Source: Acidobacteriota bacterium (GTDB lineage Bacteria > Acidobacteriota > HRBIN11). From it: a DNA stretch of 16,177 nt. The translations under genes were made by a program, and so were the position numbers. The notes below the pieces were generated by a model that saw only the letters and a program-made list of their open reading frames with translations, made no database searches and was not told the DNA's origin. Where the stretch lies: contig JANXAA010000010.1 of NCBI GenBank assembly GCA_025061865.1, forward strand, positions 1 through 16,177. The letters are read 5' to 3'. How positions within the stretch are numbered: position 1 is the stretch's first letter; the number at the start of each line of letters is the position of its first letter. Positions 14,834 through 16,177 of the stretch are shown here, piece after piece.

Positions 14834-14861
14834 AAGATAGGCGCCGGCATCCGAAAGTCAA
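14834..14861 (-). promoter_or_regulatory. Candidate sigma-70 promoter for the his operon
   Basis: On the minus strand, TTGACT (14856-14861) and TATCTT (14834-14839) are 16 bases apart, matching five and four of six consensus bases. Transcription would begin near 14827, upstream of hisZ. Confidence 0.5.
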
Positions 14862-15043
14862 GTCAGTCCCGGCGAGTCGGCGGAGGGGTAAGTTCGGCGC
14901 AAGCGGCGATGGCCCTCGGCCGGGTGCCGGGCCTGTCGGGGTAGATGGAAAGGCCGACCCTACCGACGCGGGACGATATTTACCTAAATTTCGACTTTTA
15001 TTTACCTATTTTTTCTATCCTTATCCTTCCCTCCGAATATAGT

Positions 15044-15072
15044 TTGACACCCGGGGGCCGGGCGCCTATAAT
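15044..15072 (+). promoter_or_regulatory. Sigma-70 promoter of mraZ (dcw cluster)
   Basis: Perfect TTGACA (15044-15049) and perfect TATAAT (15067-15072) are separated by exactly 17 bases, with an AT-rich stretch upstream. Transcription is predicted to start near 15079, giving a leader of about 28 bases. Confidence 0.88.
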
Positions 15073-15077
15073 GGGAA

Positions 15078-15102
15078 TGGGATGTTTTGGGAAAGAATGG
15101 GA
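15078..15102 (+). promoter_or_regulatory. MraZ operator: three TGGGA boxes at 10-base period
   Basis: TGGGA occurs at 15078, 15088 and 15098, each separated by five bases, with a further TGGGA at 15072 overlapping the -10 box. MraZ proteins are known to bind direct TGGGN repeats with five-base spacers and repress their own operon. The boxes sit between the -10 box and the mraZ start codon, so bound MraZ would block transcription initiation. Confidence 0.82.
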
Positions 15103-15106
15103 CGGC

Positions 15107-15583
15107 ATGGAGAGGCCGCGGACCGACGTGTTTTTTCGGGGCGCCGGGTGGACTCAATTCGACAGCGCCGGCCGGATGGTCATCCCGACCAACTTCCGTA
15201 AACGCCTCTTAGAGCACTATGGCAGTCAGGTGTTCGTCACCCAGAGTTTCCTACTCGAGTTTCCCCACATTGTCATCTACCCTCTGCCCGTGTGGGAGAC
15301 CATCGAGGCCGAAATCCGTCTCCAGACGGATATCGACCCGCCGCAAAAGATGGCCCTCATGTATCGCCTGAATACCCAGGGCATTGAGACAGAGCTGGAC
15401 GATAAGGGCCGCATTCTAGTCCCGTCGGAACTGCGGGATTATGCCCGTTTGTCGTCCCGCGTCGTCTTAGTCGGGTACTTCAACACGATCCAGGTATGGA
15501 ACCCGGACTTGCTGGAGGCCTTTCAGGCGCAGGTCCCCTGGACGCCCGAGCTGGTCCAGCGGATTCAGAAGATTTCGCTATAG
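15107..15583 (+). CDS. mraZ: Transcriptional regulator MraZ
   Basis: DNA-binding repressor of the division and cell-wall (dcw) cluster, 158 residues. The two AbrB-like half-repeats are clear: FDSAGRMVIPTNFR (18-31) and LDDKGRILVPSELR (97-110), each with the conserved D-x-(K/A)-G-R. Start choice matters: the open frame reaches back to 14945, but only the ATG at 15107 lies after the predicted transcription start, and the following MERPRTDVFFRG matches the usual MFRG-type beginning. It is followed by rsmH after 229 bases, a standard neighbour. Confidence 0.94.
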   Translation: MERPRTDVFFRGAGWTQFDSAGRMVIPTNFRKRLLEHYGSQVFVTQSFLLEFPHIVIYPLPVWETIEAEIRLQTDIDPPQKMALMYRLNTQGIETELDDKGRILVPSELRDYARLSSRVVLVGYFNTIQVWNPDLLEAFQAQVPWTPELVQRIQKISL

Positions 15584-15691
15584 GCAAAGGGGCAGGTCGG
15601 TAGATGAGTAAGGGGGTCTTTCATCATCCCGGGCCAGTCAGGCCGCGGGTCTGTCCCAGCCGGTCCGCGGAGGGTCGGGCCTGCGACCTAA

Positions 15692-15706
15692 CGGTGACCG
15701 TCACCG
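15692..15706. repeat. Near-perfect palindrome CGGTGAC-C-GTCACCG
   Basis: Seven-base arms flank a single central base. The one-base centre is too small for an RNA hairpin loop, so a dimeric repressor or activator site is the better reading. Confidence 0.45.
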
Positions 15707-15720
15707 GCGGTCCGCAGATA

Positions 15721-15761
15721 GGGGTTCACCCGTAAATTCTCCCGAGTGATCGGGTGACCCC
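15721..15761 (+). promoter_or_regulatory. Two mutually exclusive hairpins in the rsmH leader
   Basis: GGGGT plus CACCCG (15721-15732, one bulged T) can pair with CGGGTGACCCC (15751-15761), giving 11 pairs. Inside the same segment CCCGA (15741-15745) and TCGGG (15750-15754) form a five-pair stem closed by GTGA, a GNRA-type loop. Both use 15751-15754 and cannot form together. CTCCC (15739-15743) is complementary to GGGAG (15807-15811) in the rsmH ribosome-binding site. Confidence 0.4.
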
Positions 15762-15812
15762 AGGGTTGTTCCCAGCGGCCGACCTGTCTATCTGCCTGTC
15801 TCGGAAGGGAGC

Positions 15813-16177
15813 ATGTTTTTGCATCAGCCGGTGCTACGGGAGAAGGTCGTTGCCTATCTGCATCCCGTCCTAAGCGAAGGCTCCGTCGTCATCGATGCCA
15901 CCGTCGGTTCCGGCGGTCATGCCGAGGCCCTCCTCCGGGCCGGGGCCGACCGGCTGATCGCCGTCGACCGAGACCCCGAAGCCCTTCAGCGGGCTCGTCA
16001 GCGGCTCGCCGAGTGGGGCGACCGGGTCACTTACGTGCACGAAGACTTCCGAAACATTTTGAAGATTGCTCTGTCGTACGCACCTCTGGGCCTCGTCGAC
16101 GCTGTCCTGGTCGACTTAGGGGTCAGCATGGACCAATTGAAAGACCCGAGTCGGGGTTTCAGCTTCGAGCAGGAAGG
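15813..16177 (+). CDS. rsmH: 16S rRNA (cytosine1402-N4)-methyltransferase RsmH (partial, 3' end outside window)
   Basis: SAM-dependent methyltransferase that modifies C1402 of 16S rRNA in the ribosomal P site; the first 121 residues are visible. Conserved features are HQPVL at the start (4-8), SAM motif DATVGSGGHA (28-37), acidic VDRDPEAL (51-58), DFRN (78-81), and VDLGVSMDQL with DPSRGFSF (100-118). The ATG at 15813 follows AAGGGAG closely. The reading frame is open at the window end. Position after mraZ at the head of a dcw cluster is standard. Confidence 0.96.
   Translation, partial: MFLHQPVLREKVVAYLHPVLSEGSVVIDATVGSGGHAEALLRAGADRLIAVDRDPEALQRARQRLAEWGDRVTYVHEDFRNILKIALSYAPLGLVDAVLVDLGVSMDQLKDPSRGFSFEQE

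Larger units (their letters stand above)
14765..15106. other. Divergent control region between his operon and mraZ
   Basis: About 340 bases with no separate gene. The hisZ side carries a candidate minus-strand promoter and probably the true start of hisZ. The middle (14880-14945) is GC-rich and shows no clear site. Positions 14977-15042 are AT- and pyrimidine-rich and could act as an UP element for the mraZ promoter. An open frame from 14945 leads into mraZ but begins upstream of the promoter, so it is not the coding start. Confidence 0.6.
15584..15812 (+). other. Structured spacer between mraZ and rsmH
   Basis: The usual mraZ-rsmH spacing is short; this is 229 bases, very GC-rich, with no gene. 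Complementary segments include CAGGTCGG (15593-15600) with CCGACCTG (15779-15786), GCAGATAG (15714-15721) with CTATCTGC (15788-15795), CCGCGG twice (15643-15648, 15665-15670), and a direct repeat CGGTCCGC (15661, 15708). It may be an rsmH leader RNA or an accumulation of repeat words. Nothing here matches RNase P or tmRNA core sequences. Confidence 0.5.

Noticed and set aside
14945..15106. Extended MraZ N-terminus of 54 residues
   Set aside because: It would start upstream of the perfect -35/-10 promoter and has no family similarity; the ATG at 15107 is the consistent start.
15584..15812. RNase P RNA gene next to mraZ
   Set aside because: rnpB lies near mraZ in some bacteria, but the conserved core sequences such as GAGGAAAGTCC and the ACAGAAA region are absent, and the stretch is too short.

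Overview
The window is GC-rich, densely packed bacterial chromosome. The mlaD/F/E lipid-transport genes imply a diderm (two-membrane) cell. Intergenic spacing is tight, start codons include GTG and TTG, and most starts have purine-rich ribosome-binding sites. The lineage cannot be fixed from the sequence alone. A membrane glycosyltransferase-like protein with a C-terminal beta-rich domain of a kind I associate with Acidobacteriota is a weak hint only.

Layout. (1) Positions 1-4751, minus strand: a likely operon of a GT-C-like membrane protein, mlaE permease, mlaF ATPase and mlaD (MCE domain, running off the left edge). (2) 4752-5161: a divergent gene-free region with small hairpins and short repeat words. 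(3) 5162-8748, plus strand: two overlapping half-transporter genes that form a heterodimeric ABC exporter with one consensus and one degenerate ATP site. (4) 8685-14764, minus strand: a compact histidine operon read hisZ-hisG-hisC-hisB-hisH-hisA-hisF-hisIE. Its last gene overlaps the end of the exporter tail to tail. hisD and a histidinol-phosphatase are not in the window. (5) 14765-15106: a divergent control region with a candidate his promoter on the minus strand and a near-perfect sigma-70 promoter plus a three-box MraZ operator on the plus strand. (6) 15107-16177, plus strand: the start of a division and cell-wall (dcw) cluster, mraZ then rsmH (running off the right edge), separated by a 229-base spacer rich in possible RNA structure.

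How the genes work together. The Mla-type genes should move phospholipid between inner and outer membrane. The exporter pair should act as one machine. The eight his genes cover the path from PRPP and ATP to histidinol phosphate: HisG/HisZ, HisIE, HisA, HisH/HisF, HisB and HisC. MraZ should repress its own promoter. I found no mobile element, CRISPR array, tRNA or rRNA. Most of the content is recognisable housekeeping. The less ordinary items are the broken-looking hisZ 5' end, the degenerate exporter signature, the structured mraZ-rsmH spacer, the 17-base inverted repeat shared by two gene leaders, and the widened hisA-hisF gap.
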